From contig JABFRT010000021.1 of the NCBI GenBank assembly GCA_013141015.1, positions 1 through 55,430 on the forward strand: 55,430 nucleotides of DNA, in the 5' to 3' direction. The notes beneath the pieces are model-generated. The model saw only the letters and a list, made by a program, of their open reading frames with translations, did not search any database and was not told the DNA's origin. Of this stretch, positions 33,640 to 42,542 are shown piece by piece. This DNA comes from Hyphomicrobium sp. GTDB lineage: Bacteria; Pseudomonadota; Alphaproteobacteria; Rhizobiales; Hyphomicrobiaceae. Both the position numbers and the translations under genes were made by a program. How positions within the stretch are numbered: the first letter of the stretch is position 1; every line of letters starts with the position of its first letter.

Positions 33640-34349
33640 AGCCAGCGCCCAGCCCGGCGCGTCGCTGAGTTGCAAACGATGACCAGCGTGCGCATGTCGA
33701 CCCGCTCAGCCGGAGCATCGCCGACCCGGTAGACCTCGATCCGCTCTTGCGGCGACGAGACGGCGCGCGCGAAAACAATGAGCCTGTCGCCGGTACCCGC
33801 CTCCTTGAGCACGTCGAGCGCGCGGGCGAAACCGTCCGGGCGGCTTGCGGATCGCGGGTTATAGAGAGCGATGGCGAAATCGGCTTCGGCGGCAAGTTTC
33901 AGCCGTTTCTCGATCAGCGCCCAGGGCTTGAGATTATCCGACAGATTGATGGCGCAAAAATCGTGTCCCAGCGGCGCTCCGATCCGTGCGGCAGCGGCGA
34001 GCATCGCGGTGATGCCAGGCAGCACGCGGATGTCGAGATCATGCCACTGCGGCTCGCCTTCGACGGCCTCGAATACGGCAGAGGCCATCGCGAACACGCC
34101 CGGATCGCCCGAAGACACGATCACGGCACGCCCACCGCGCGCGGCAATCTCAAGCCCCGCCTTCGCCCGCGCAAGCTCCTCGCGGTTGTCCGACGCATGC
34201 AGCGTGAGACCTGCGCGCGGTGCGATCCGCGCGACATAAGGCGTGTAACCGAGAATGTCGGTCGCATCATCGAGCGCTTTTGAAACCTGCGGCGTGACGA
34301 GGGCCTCGTCACCCGGCCCCAATCCCACGATACGAAGCGACCCTGTCAT
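33615..34349 (-). CDS. cobJ: Precorrin-3B C17-methyltransferase
   Basis: A 244-residue tetrapyrrole methylase that contracts the ring of precorrin-3B to precorrin-4. LRIVGLGPGDEALVTPQ and LGYTPYVARIAPRAGLTLHASDN are family openings, and AVIVSSGDPGVFAMASAVFE and DLDIRVLPGITAMLAAAARIGAPL follow. It overlaps cobI by four bases. The 3' end runs 25 bases into convergent cobK. Confidence 0.93.
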   Translation of the reverse strand: MTGSLRIVGLGPGDEALVTPQVSKALDDATDILGYTPYVARIAPRAGLTLHASDNREELARAKAGLEIAARGGRAVIVSSGDPGVFAMASAVFEAVEGEPQWHDLDIRVLPGITAMLAAAARIGAPLGHDFCAINLSDNLKPWALIEKRLKLAAEADFAIALYNPRSASRPDGFARALDVLKEAGTGDRLIVFARAVSSPQERIEVYRVGDAPAERVDMRTLVIVCNSATRRAGRWLYAPRRVS

Positions 34350-35077
34350 TCGCCCATCCCCGGCCGACGGCCGTGACCATGAACCAGCACGATTGCGAAA
34401 TACGGGCTAACCGCGTCGGCCACTTCGGCGAGCCGGGCCACCCGTTGATCCGGCATGGTCCCGCGTTCGACAAGCCAAGCCTGATCGAGACGACCGGCAC
34501 TGGCAAGCGCGCGACGGATCTTTGCAAGATTGCGTCCCGTCTTCATGATGACCAGCGCGTCCGATGTGCTCATGTGCCGGGCGAGATCGTCTTCGCCCAG
34601 CGTCCCCATCAGCACCGTCATGACGTCGTCGCCCCACGTCATCGGTACGCCGGTCGCGTTCCAGCAGCCCGACATGCCGGTGATTCCGGGGATCACGTCC
34701 ATGTCCGCCCGGCCCTGGAGCCGCACAAAAAGATGCATGAACGAGCCGTAGAAGAACGGATCGCCTTCGCACAGCACGACGATGTCTTGGGTCTGGACGG
34801 CATCGGTCAGCCGCGCCGCCCAATCGTCGTAAAACGCCGCCAGCATCTCATTGTATTCGGGACTGTTGAAGGGTAGCTCCGTCGTGACCGGATATTCCAT
34901 GGCATACTCACGTACGCCCGGCGCGAGCATGCCTTCGACGATCCGTCGCGCTTGACCGGGCCGGCCCTTCTTGCGGAAATAGGCGATGCGACTGGCACCC
35001 CGGATCAGCCGGTCGGCGCGTACGCTCATCAATTCGGGATCGCCAGGTCCCAGACCGCAGCAAATGATACGGCCCAT
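34346..35077 (-). CDS. cobI: Precorrin-2 C20-methyltransferase
   Basis: A 243-residue tetrapyrrole methylase. MGRIICCGLGPGDPELMSVRA is the start, and FYDDWAARL, VLCEGDPFFYGSFMHLFVRL and VIPGITGMSGCWNATGVPMTWGDD are CobI motifs. I use the ATG at 35077. It makes precorrin-3A from precorrin-2. The cobH stop lies two bases upstream. Confidence 0.93.
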   Translation of the reverse strand: MGRIICCGLGPGDPELMSVRADRLIRGASRIAYFRKKGRPGQARRIVEGMLAPGVREYAMEYPVTTELPFNSPEYNEMLAAFYDDWAARLTDAVQTQDIVVLCEGDPFFYGSFMHLFVRLQGRADMDVIPGITGMSGCWNATGVPMTWGDDVMTVLMGTLGEDDLARHMSTSDALVIMKTGRNLAKIRRALASAGRLDQAWLVERGTMPDQRVARLAEVADAVSPYFAIVLVHGHGRRPGMGE

Positions 35078-35079
35078 GA

Positions 35080-35709
35080 TTATTCGCTCCGGCTTGCCAA
35101 GGCATTGATCGCCGCAACGGTGATGGCCGACCCGCCGAGCCGGCCCATTACGGCAAGCGCTGGCACCGGGGGAGCCTCCATCAAAGCCGCCTTGGATTCG
35201 GCTGCTCCAACGAATCCGACTGGACAGCCGATGATGGCCGCAGGCCGCGGGCACGCTGGATCTTCCAGCATGTTCAGCAGATGAAACAAGGCGGTCGGGG
35301 CGTTCCCGATCGCAACGAGGGCACCGCCCAGATGCGGCCGCCACAGCTCTAGAGCGGCAGCCGAACGCGTGTTGCCCATCGTCGCGGCCAGTCCCGGCAC
35401 AGTTGAATCATTGAGCGTGCAGATGACCGCATTGTTGGCTGGAAGCCGGTGTCGGGTAATGCCCTCGGAGACCATGCGCGCATCGCACAGGACCGGCGCA
35501 CCTGCCTCCAGAGCCGCGCGGGCGGCAACCGTCATCCCGGGCGTAAACCGGATATAAGCCTCGAGCCCCACCATCCCCGCCGCATGGATCATGCGGACAG
35601 CGACCGGTTCCTCGTCCACCGCGAAGCGCGCAAGATCGGCTTCCGCCCGGATCGTGGCGAACGATTGCCGGTAGATCGCGGCACCGTCGGTTTCATACGT
35701 ATGAGCCAT
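35080..35709 (-). CDS. cobH: Precorrin-8X methylmutase
   Basis: A 209-residue enzyme that moves the C11 methyl to C12, giving hydrogenobyrinate. The signature VRMIHAAGMVGLEAYIRF contains the catalytic His, and CDARMVSEGITRHRLPANN and IGNAPTALFHLLNML follow. IIGCPVGFVGAAESKAAL is the C-terminal block. The ATG at 35709 shares one base with the cobG stop. Confidence 0.94.
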   Translation of the reverse strand: MAHTYETDGAAIYRQSFATIRAEADLARFAVDEEPVAVRMIHAAGMVGLEAYIRFTPGMTVAARAALEAGAPVLCDARMVSEGITRHRLPANNAVICTLNDSTVPGLAATMGNTRSAAALELWRPHLGGALVAIGNAPTALFHLLNMLEDPACPRPAAIIGCPVGFVGAAESKAALMEAPPVPALAVMGRLGGSAITVAAINALASRSE

Positions 35710-36920
35710 CACAGCCCTCCCAAATAGCGTGCTGGCTGTGATAGGATTTCATCGGCGCTCAAGGCATGAACGACAGGCGTGGCAGAAGCCGTGCCATTGC
35801 AAACGAGATCATAACCCTGGCTCGTTGCGACCAGCGTAAGCGCCACGGGACGCGCGCATGCGCAGCCCTTGGCGCAGCCCGAGACGTGCAGAGTCTTGCC
35901 AAGCGGAACGTGAGACGCAAGTTCGCGCGCGAGCAGGCGCGTTTCAGCCCGCGCCTGCGGGCACCACGGCGCGCCAGGGCAAGATTCGACGCGCAATAGT
36001 GGATCGTTAGCTTGTGAAATGATGCCCAGCCCGGTGGGCATCAGGTCAGAACCGGGTAAGAAAACCATCCGCCACGGTGTAACCCGCAATTCCGCCGCCG
36101 CGCTCGCCAGCTTCTCCAACGAATCTGCAGTCATCGAACCGAATGCCATGGCCACCAGCGCACCGCCCGCCACAAGCCCCGTTGTGGCGGGCGCGGCTTG
36201 CGCCGCAGGCAACTCCGTCCCGGCCAAATGAGCAGGGAGCACAGCTCCCTTGCGGATGTGAGCCGCCATGCGGCCGCGTCCCTCGCTGATGCCGCCCGAC
36301 GCGATAAACCACCGCGCCAATGCCAGCGCTACAACGGCAGCCTGCTCAAACGCAATGGGGAGTCCAAATTGCGCCCCGTCCGCCCTGACGATCAGCTTTC
36401 CGCGGTCGCTGCGTTCGATGCGGATATCCGCTGGCGTTGCGTTCAACACTCGCCTCGGCCCGCAGTCGACGGCAAATCCGAATTTCCCCGGCAGCGCAAG
36501 ATCGCTCGCAGCAAGACCGGCTTCGAGCGCCGGCGCCAGAGCGGGTTCAACGCCGGATTTGCTCCAGAACGGCGTGACCACGATATTGCGCCGCGCTTCG
36601 GTCGCGGGGTCGTCATCCAACAGGCCGAGGGCATCCAAGGCCTTCAAAAGTGCCCCGTGGGTCTCGGCGCGGACGCCGCGCAGCTGCAGGTTAGCCCGCG
36701 ATGACAGGTCGATAACCCCGTTACCGTACTCTCGCGCTGCTTGCGCAATGCCGTGCGCCTGGGCCGCCGTGACCTGTCCGGCGCGCGGGCGAATGCGCAC
36801 AACCAGTCCGTCGCCCGACATCATGGGAGCGAGCGCGCCCGGGCACCGGCCCTTGACTTCGAAATTCCGTATCAAGCGTCCCCCAGTGATGCGGCGATGG
36901 AATTGCTCCGCGTCTTCCAC
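35709..36920 (-). CDS. cobG: Precorrin-3B synthase
   Basis: A monooxygenase of up to 403 residues with the sulfite/nitrite reductase fold that hydroxylates precorrin-3A using oxygen. GRCPGALAPMMSGDGLVVRIRP is the start of the family, DLSSRANLQLRGVR the core, and CPGAPWCPQ with SGCAKGCACA hold the four cluster cysteines. The frame begins at an ATG inside cobN (49-base overlap). A TTG at 36875 giving a four-base overlap fits the shorter family start better. It marks the aerobic pathway. Confidence 0.92.
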   Translation of the reverse strand: MEDAEQFHRRITGGRLIRNFEVKGRCPGALAPMMSGDGLVVRIRPRAGQVTAAQAHGIAQAAREYGNGVIDLSSRANLQLRGVRAETHGALLKALDALGLLDDDPATEARRNIVVTPFWSKSGVEPALAPALEAGLAASDLALPGKFGFAVDCGPRRVLNATPADIRIERSDRGKLIVRADGAQFGLPIAFEQAAVVALALARWFIASGGISEGRGRMAAHIRKGAVLPAHLAGTELPAAQAAPATTGLVAGGALVAMAFGSMTADSLEKLASAAAELRVTPWRMVFLPGSDLMPTGLGIISQANDPLLRVESCPGAPWCPQARAETRLLARELASHVPLGKTLHVSGCAKGCACARPVALTLVATSQGYDLVCNGTASATPVVHALSADEILSQPARYLGGL

Positions 36921-39900
36921 AGCGCCGAAGCGTTCAGCCGTTCAAAACACGACTGCATGGCGGCGAGCGCGGCGGGATTTTCCCGTTGCAGGAACGCGCA
37001 AACGTCGTCGCAGGCCAGCGTAGCGTCATAGTACAGATCGAACAGGTGCGCGGGTACGGACTTCGAGAGCAGCGCGAACGCCGCCATGTGCTCGAGCGTA
37101 GCGGCAATCTCGGCCCCACCGCGAAACCCATGTTCCATCATACCGGCGATCCACTTGGGATTTGCCGCCCGGGCGCGAACGACGCGCGCGATCTCTTCAG
37201 GCAACGTCCGCGCTTGCGGCGATCCGGGCCGCGTTGCGTCGAGGTGATAAAGCGCGGGAGGTGCTGCTCCGGTCAGGACCGACGCGGCGGCAAACCCGCC
37301 CTCGTGTACGGCATAGTCTGCGGCCAGCAGAAGATCGGTTTCGGGTAAGTCCTGCATGTGAACGAAGGCGTCGGCGCTCCTCACCCGCTGCTCGATGGCC
37401 GAGCGGTCGAGGCAGCTAGCCCCATCGGCCCCGATCGCCCAAGACGACGTTGAAAGCCATGCCTCGCCCGCCGCCGCCACGGCCTCCGGCGTGAACACAT
37501 CGAGCAACCCTGTCATCCCCGCCCCGTACTGCCCTGGACGTGGCCCAAATACGCGAGCGATCCGATGCCGGTAAGGATTTTCCGCGCCTTCTAGGTGCCG
37601 CTTTGCGAGCAGCGACGCCCCGGCCTCAAACAGCTGCGCCAGGCTTGGAAACACGTCGCGAAACAGCCCGGATACGCGCAGCGTCACGTCGATGCGCGGC
37701 CGTTGGAGCAATTCGAGCGGCACGACCTCGACGCCGCAGACACGCTCGCTCCCTTCATCCCACTGCGGCGCGAGCCCCGCCAAATGCAGCGCCATGGCGA
37801 AATCTTCGCCCCCGGTGCGCATACTTGCCGATCCCCACAGATCGATAACCAGTCCCTTGGGCCAGTCGCCATGATCTTGCAGGTGCCGCCGCAACAGCTC
37901 CTCGGCCAGTTTAATACCCTGCGCATGCGCCGCGCGCGATGGGACCGCGCGCGGATCGACGGCATAAAGGTTGCGTCCAGTCGGCAGCACGTCGGGCCGG
38001 CCGCGATAGGGCGAACCGGCAGGGCCAGGTGCCACACGGTTTCCCCGCAGTGCGGCCAACACCGCGTCGCGCTCATGGTGGCCACACGCGCCCCTGCCGA
38101 AGACGTGCAGACCTTCGCCGTATTGGCTTTCCTTCAGATCGCAGACGAAGCGGTCGATTCGCGGAATCGCCTCGGCAGGCGTTGCTGAAGCCGGCAGCCC
38201 AAGGTCTTCTTCCACGCCCGCAACCTGCGCCTCAGCGCGGATGGCAGCTATCAACCGCTGCCGGCGTGCTGGATCGAGCCCGTCCGCGGTCGAATACTCG
38301 TCGAGCAACCGCTCCAGGCGAACCAGTCCGTCTGGCAAAGCAGCTTTCGCCAGCGGCGGCGGCAGATGGCCGATCGTCATCGCGCCAATCCGCCGCTTGG
38401 CCTGCGCCGCCTCGCCAGGATCGTTGACGATAAATGGATAGATCACCGGCACGCGGCCAATCAGAGCCTCGGGCCAGCATTCGTCCGACAGCGCAACCGA
38501 TTTGCCCGGCAGCCATTCAAGGGTGCCGTGCGCGCCCATGTGGATCAGAGCCTCTAGGTTAATCGATTGGAGCCACAGGTAAAACGCGACATACCCATGA
38601 CGCGGCGTGCGCGACAGGTCATGATATTCGTCGTCGCGTGTCCCGATATCGCCCCGGTCGGGCTGAACGGCGATCAGACATTGATCGCGGCGGACGGCTG
38701 CAAAGTGGAACGCGCCATCACGGCACGACGGGTCGTTCTCGGGCTCGCCCCAGGCTGCTGCCAATGCCGTTCGAAGCACCAAGGGCAGCGCCGCCAGCCG
38801 CTCCTGGTAGTCAACCAACGGCCATGACAGACTCTCATGGCCCAACGCTAATCCCAGGCCGCTGTTCGCATTGACCGAATATCCCGCGTCTGCAAGATCG
38901 GCCAGCATCGCCTCGGCCGACGCCAGCGCATCGAGTCCCACCGCATGGGCGATCTGGTGCGGCCGCCCCGGATAACTCGAAAGCACCAGAGCGAGACGCT
39001 TGTCTGCCGCCGGCACGCGAGCTAGCCGGTGCCATGCCGCCATGCGCCGCGCAGCAGCGGCAACCCGGTCCTCATCTGGCCGATGTGCAAAGTGCGAAAA
39101 CTGCAAATCGGGATCGCGCCGGGCTGGCGACTTGAAGCTGACGACCCCGGCAAATAAACGGCCATCGACTTCGGGTAGCACGACGTGCATTGCAAGATCG
39201 GCTGGCGACAAACCGCGCGTGGATTGCGCCCAGTCAAGCCGCCGCGCCGTGGACAGCGCCACCTGAAACACCGGGCATTCGGCTCCATCTAACGGGGTCT
39301 TCCCGTGTTCATCCTTGGCCGAAAACGCTGTCGCGTTGACGATGATCGCAGGTGGAAGCGCTTCCAAGTGCGCGCCGAGCCAGTTGCTGACGCCGGGTGC
39401 CTTCAACGATGGCGTGTACGCGCCATAAGCGTCAAACCCCTCCCGGTCTAAAGCCGCAATCAGCGCATCGACCGGACCGGTATCGGAAGCCGTCAGATAC
39501 GAGCGATAGAATACCACCAGCGCCCTGGGCCGAGCGCCGGTCGCAGGCGGCCCGGATTGTGGGCCCTGTTGGGGCTGGTAAAACCCGAAGTCAGCAATGG
39601 CCGTTTCACCGGCAAATTCACCCGGATCAAGTCCGGCGGCGGTCGCCAATAGCGCCAGCGCAGCATGGGCTGCGACCGCACCGCCGGTATCGCAAAGCGA
39701 CTTCAGGCGGCGTAGCTCAGGGACGGGCAAATTCGACAAGCCATCAAGCCGATCGTCGTTGCGTCCATCCGCTGGCAAAACGGCGAGCGCGATCGAGCGG
39801 GATTGAGCCAATTCACTCAACGCCGCCAGGCCATAAGCCCAGTAGGACTCTCCACCGATCACGCGGACCAAAATCCCGCGTGCGCCAGTCAGCGTCCGCT

Positions 39901-40117
39901 CGATGTAGGTATCAACCGACAACGGATGACGCAGCGCGATCAGGTTCGCCAGCCTCAGGCTCGGAAGGCTCTCGCGTCCCCGTCGCCACCCGGCGGCGAA
40001 CGCGCCAAGATCGCTATCGGAAAAAGACAGCACAACGAGTTCCGCAGGGTCTTGCCCGAGATCCATCGGGATCCCGGCTTCCTCCAGACCACGGCTCTCG
40101 CGGTAGACGACATGCAT
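36872..40117 (-). CDS. cobN: Aerobic cobaltochelatase subunit CobN
   Basis: A 1081-residue large subunit that inserts cobalt into hydrogenobyrinate a,c-diamide with CobS and CobT. The blocks ANSGLGLALGHESLSWPLVDY-like (NANSGLGLALGHESL), EALIHMGAHGTLEWLPGKSVAL, and VFGRGACGHHERDAV are CobN/BchH signatures. YGAGMTGLLDVF and AFVHMQDLPETDLLLAADYAVHEGGFAA occur near the C-terminus. It is slightly shorter than many CobN proteins. The ATG at 40117 shares a base with the cobW stop. CobS and CobT chelatase genes are not in this window. Confidence 0.93.
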   Translation of the reverse strand: MHVVYRESRGLEEAGIPMDLGQDPAELVVLSFSDSDLGAFAAGWRRGRESLPSLRLANLIALRHPLSVDTYIERTLTGARGILVRVIGGESYWAYGLAALSELAQSRSIALAVLPADGRNDDRLDGLSNLPVPELRRLKSLCDTGGAVAAHAALALLATAAGLDPGEFAGETAIADFGFYQPQQGPQSGPPATGARPRALVVFYRSYLTASDTGPVDALIAALDREGFDAYGAYTPSLKAPGVSNWLGAHLEALPPAIIVNATAFSAKDEHGKTPLDGAECPVFQVALSTARRLDWAQSTRGLSPADLAMHVVLPEVDGRLFAGVVSFKSPARRDPDLQFSHFAHRPDEDRVAAAARRMAAWHRLARVPAADKRLALVLSSYPGRPHQIAHAVGLDALASAEAMLADLADAGYSVNANSGLGLALGHESLSWPLVDYQERLAALPLVLRTALAAAWGEPENDPSCRDGAFHFAAVRRDQCLIAVQPDRGDIGTRDDEYHDLSRTPRHGYVAFYLWLQSINLEALIHMGAHGTLEWLPGKSVALSDECWPEALIGRVPVIYPFIVNDPGEAAQAKRRIGAMTIGHLPPPLAKAALPDGLVRLERLLDEYSTADGLDPARRQRLIAAIRAEAQVAGVEEDLGLPASATPAEAIPRIDRFVCDLKESQYGEGLHVFGRGACGHHERDAVLAALRGNRVAPGPAGSPYRGRPDVLPTGRNLYAVDPRAVPSRAAHAQGIKLAEELLRRHLQDHGDWPKGLVIDLWGSASMRTGGEDFAMALHLAGLAPQWDEGSERVCGVEVVPLELLQRPRIDVTLRVSGLFRDVFPSLAQLFEAGASLLAKRHLEGAENPYRHRIARVFGPRPGQYGAGMTGLLDVFTPEAVAAAGEAWLSTSSWAIGADGASCLDRSAIEQRVRSADAFVHMQDLPETDLLLAADYAVHEGGFAAASVLTGAAPPALYHLDATRPGSPQARTLPEEIARVVRARAANPKWIAGMMEHGFRGGAEIAATLEHMAAFALLSKSVPAHLFDLYYDATLACDDVCAFLQRENPAALAAMQSCFERLNASALWKTRSNSIAASLGDA

Positions 40118-41151
40118 CAGACGCCAAGTCCCGCGCGGATCGCCGCTTCATCGATATCGCCGCGTTCGCCGATCACCACCAACTGAGAGCGGCGCGGCGC
40201 ATCGCCCCACGCCCGGTCGTACTGGAAGCGGACCCGTTCGCCGGCCGCCTGGATCAGCAACCGCATGGGCTTTGCGGCGACTGCGATGAACCCCTTGGCG
40301 CGCAGCACATTTTGTTCGCGGGCTAACCGCTGGATCGCTTCTGCAAGCGCTTCGGGATCGGCAATGTCGCCAAACTCGATCACCACCGAGGCAAAATCGT
40401 CGTGCTCGTGGCCGTCCTCGCCGTCATGGTGGGAGGGACGCGCGGCCAGATCATCCTCCGCCGCAGCCTGGATGCCGAGGATGACCATCGGATCGATCAC
40501 GCCGTCGGTGACGGCAAGCATCGGCACGGCGCGCGGCGCTTCGGCACGTATGGCGGCACGGGCGGTGGCCAGTCCGGCCTCGCCCGCCAGATCGGCCTTC
40601 GTCAGCAGAACAATGTCCGCGCACGCGATCTGATCCTCAAACACCTCGCCCAGCGGCGTATCATGATCGAGGTTTTGATCGCTCGCCCGTTGTGCCGCCA
40701 CAGCGGACGGATCGGGCGCAAACCGCCCGGCGGCCACAGCCTCCGCGTCGGCCAGCGCAATCACGCCGTCGACCGTGATGCGCGAGCGGATCGCGGGCCA
40801 GTCGAAGGCCTTGAGCAACGGCTTGGGCAGCGCGAGACCTGACGTTTCGATCAGAATGTGGTCGGGACGGACCGGTCGCGCCAGCAGCGCTTCCATGGTC
40901 GGAATGAAGTCATCGGCAACGGTACAGCAGATGCAGCCGTTGGCGAGTTCGACAATGTTTTCTTCAGGACAATTGGCATCGGCACACGATTTCAAGATAT
41001 CGCCATCGACGCCGGCTGTGCCGAACTCGTTGACGAGCACGGCGAGCCGCTTCCCGTTCGGATTGGCCATGAGATGCCGGATGAGCGTGGTTTTCCCAGA
41101 GCCGAGAAAGCCGGTGATGATCGTGACTGGAATTTTGGCGAGATTGGTCAC
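40117..41151 (-). CDS. cobW: CobW-type GTPase (COG0523)
   Basis: A 344-residue P-loop GTPase thought to deliver cobalt to CobN. The P-loop is ITGFLGSGKTTLIRH, the metal-binding motif is NGCICCTV, and a His/Asp-rich SHHDGEDGHEHDD segment near residues 238-251 may hold metal. TKADLA is the NKxD-like base-specificity motif. The start is a GTG at 41151 that overlaps the DUF1636 stop. Its place between DUF1636 and cobN is typical. Confidence 0.92.
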   Translation of the reverse strand: MTNLAKIPVTIITGFLGSGKTTLIRHLMANPNGKRLAVLVNEFGTAGVDGDILKSCADANCPEENIVELANGCICCTVADDFIPTMEALLARPVRPDHILIETSGLALPKPLLKAFDWPAIRSRITVDGVIALADAEAVAAGRFAPDPSAVAAQRASDQNLDHDTPLGEVFEDQIACADIVLLTKADLAGEAGLATARAAIRAEAPRAVPMLAVTDGVIDPMVILGIQAAAEDDLAARPSHHDGEDGHEHDDFASVVIEFGDIADPEALAEAIQRLAREQNVLRAKGFIAVAAKPMRLLIQAAGERVRFQYDRAWGDAPRRSQLVVIGERGDIDEAAIRAGLGV

Positions 41152-41537
41152 TCGGCGGCTTCCTTGCTGTCGATTTTGGCGGTGGCAGTCATAGGCGGAA
41201 GCCGGGCAAGGGATTGCTTGCGAAAGATTTCGGGACGCTCACGCCAGGGAACCAGACCATCTGGCGTCGCCGCATATGAAGCCGCACCAGTGAGGATGAG
41301 CGGGGCATCCGCTTCCGATAACCGCCCGTATACGTAGGACCAACGGCCCTTCGACGACAGCGAAACTGCGCACCCTTGGTTGCAGGCCGAGAGACACTCG
41401 ACGGGGACGATCTCGACGCCTGCGGGCGCGCCCAGCCCGAGCATCGCAGCATGAAGTCGCGCGCCAGGGGTCGCCTCGCCATCCGCCACCGGACGATTGG
41501 CGCGGCAGGTAACGCACACATGAAGCTTTACGGACAA
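41148..41537 (-). CDS. DUF1636 (CobW-associated metal-binding) protein
   Basis: A 129-residue protein with a thioredoxin-like ferredoxin-type arrangement: VCVTCR near the start and VECLSACNQGCAVSLS in the middle provide four to five cysteines. YVYGRL and W-R-E-R-P-E are family features. The family is almost always next to cobW in aerobic cobalamin clusters, and its biochemical role is not established. It is the first gene after the riboswitch and is coupled to cobW by a GTGA overlap. Confidence 0.88.
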   Translation of the reverse strand: MSVKLHVCVTCRANRPVADGEATPGARLHAAMLGLGAPAGVEIVPVECLSACNQGCAVSLSSKGRWSYVYGRLSEADAPLILTGAASYAATPDGLVPWRERPEIFRKQSLARLPPMTATAKIDSKEAAE

Positions 41538-41629
41538 AGATCACCCTCGGAATCAAAAATCGGAGGGGCGAAGGCGAACGAGCGCCAAAAGACGCTCGCG
41601 TGCCGTCGCGGAAAACACCCCGTCCGCCG

Positions 41630-41840
41630 GTCTCAACATCTGCGCTGGCAGGTCTCCCGGCTTGCAGAGTGGGGTTGCCCCTTCGATCTCCGCCTTCCCG
41701 GCGTCGAAGCCAGTGGCAATGGAGATCTCTCCGTTCACGGTCGCGGGGGCGGCTGCGTTTCGGGTTGAAACCATCGGTCTCAAGCCCTATCGCATTCCCT
41801 CTTAGCCTGTCGTAGGACAGGAACCGGCGCGGTTGCACCT
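41630..41840 (-). ncRNA. Cobalamin riboswitch upstream of DUF1636-cobW-cobN
   Basis: On the minus strand the B12 box AGCCGGGAGACCTGCC lies at 41647-41662. The GCCGCCCCCGCGACCGTGAA block, GCCACTGGC and CGGGAAGGCGG are in the right order upstream, and AAGAGGGAATGCGATAGGGC is the 5' core. Ends are estimated. It should repress the long cobalamin operon at high adenosylcobalamin. cobO begins only about 45 bases beyond its 5' end on the other strand. Confidence 0.92.
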
Positions 41841-41883
41841 TTTGCCCTCGTCACAGACTTGTCAAGCGAAAGGACCACCCGGC

Positions 41884-42537
41884 ATGAGTTCGGATGAGGA
41901 CACCGAAACAGCGGCTATCGGCCTGCCTGTTGGCGCCGACGATGCCCGCCATGCCGTTAAGATGGCCAAGAAGAAAGCCGCGCGCGACAAGATGATGGCC
42001 GGCAAGAGCGGCGAAAAAGGCCTCATCATCGTCCACACCGGCGCGGGCAAAGGCAAGTCGTCGTCCGCGTTCGGGATGATCGTACGTTGCATCGCTCACG
42101 GTTTCCCATGTGCTGTCGTGCAATTCATCAAAGGGGCGTGGGACACCGGCGAGCGCCGCCTGCTGACCGGCCACTTCGGCGACCTTTGCCAATTCCATTC
42201 GATGGGCGAAGGCTTCACCTGGGAGACCCAGGATCGCGCCCGAGACGTTGCGGCCGCCGAGGCCGGCTGGGCAAAGGCCAAGGAACTGATCGGCGATCCG
42301 GCCATCCGCATGGTCGTCCTTGATGAAATCAATGTCGCGCTGCGCTACGATTATCTCGATATCGTCGAGGTTGTTCGCTTCCTGCAGGACGAGAAGCCGA
42401 CATTGACTCACGTCGTCCTGACCGGCCGGAACGCCAAGCAGGAACTGATCGACATCGCTGATCTCGTGACCGAGATGACGCTCGTCAAGCATCCCTTCCG
42501 CTCCGGCATCAAGGGCCAACCCGGCGTGGAGTTCTAG
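41884..42537 (+). CDS. cobO: Cob(I)yrinic acid a,c-diamide adenosyltransferase
   Basis: A 217-residue CobA/BtuR-type adenosyltransferase. The modified P-loop is [15 protein letters not shown], followed by [17 protein letters not shown] and [15 protein letters not shown]. It adds the upper adenosyl ligand. The ATG at 41884 is preferred to an upstream frame that would run into the riboswitch. It is transcribed away from the riboswitch operon and leads cobQ five bases further. Confidence 0.94.
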   Translation: MSSDEDTETAAIGLPVGADDARHAVKMAKKKAARDKMMAGKSGEKGLIIVHTGAGKGKSSSAFGMIVRCIAHGFPCAVVQFIKGAWDTGERRLLTGHFGDLCQFHSMGEGFTWETQDRARDVAAAEAGWAKAKELIGDPAIRMVVLDEINVALRYDYLDIVEVVRFLQDEKPTLTHVVLTGRNAKQELIDIADLVTEMTLVKHPFRSGIKGQPGVEF

Positions 42538-42542
42538 TCGGT

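Noticed and set aside
37595-38188. Plus-strand frames inside cobN
   Set aside because: Shadows of the cobN gene, which is complete on the minus strand.
41239-41838. Long minus-strand frame across DUF1636 and the riboswitch
   Set aside because: It is in another frame of the real DUF1636 gene and of the riboswitch DNA; the B12 box and core blocks explain the sequence.
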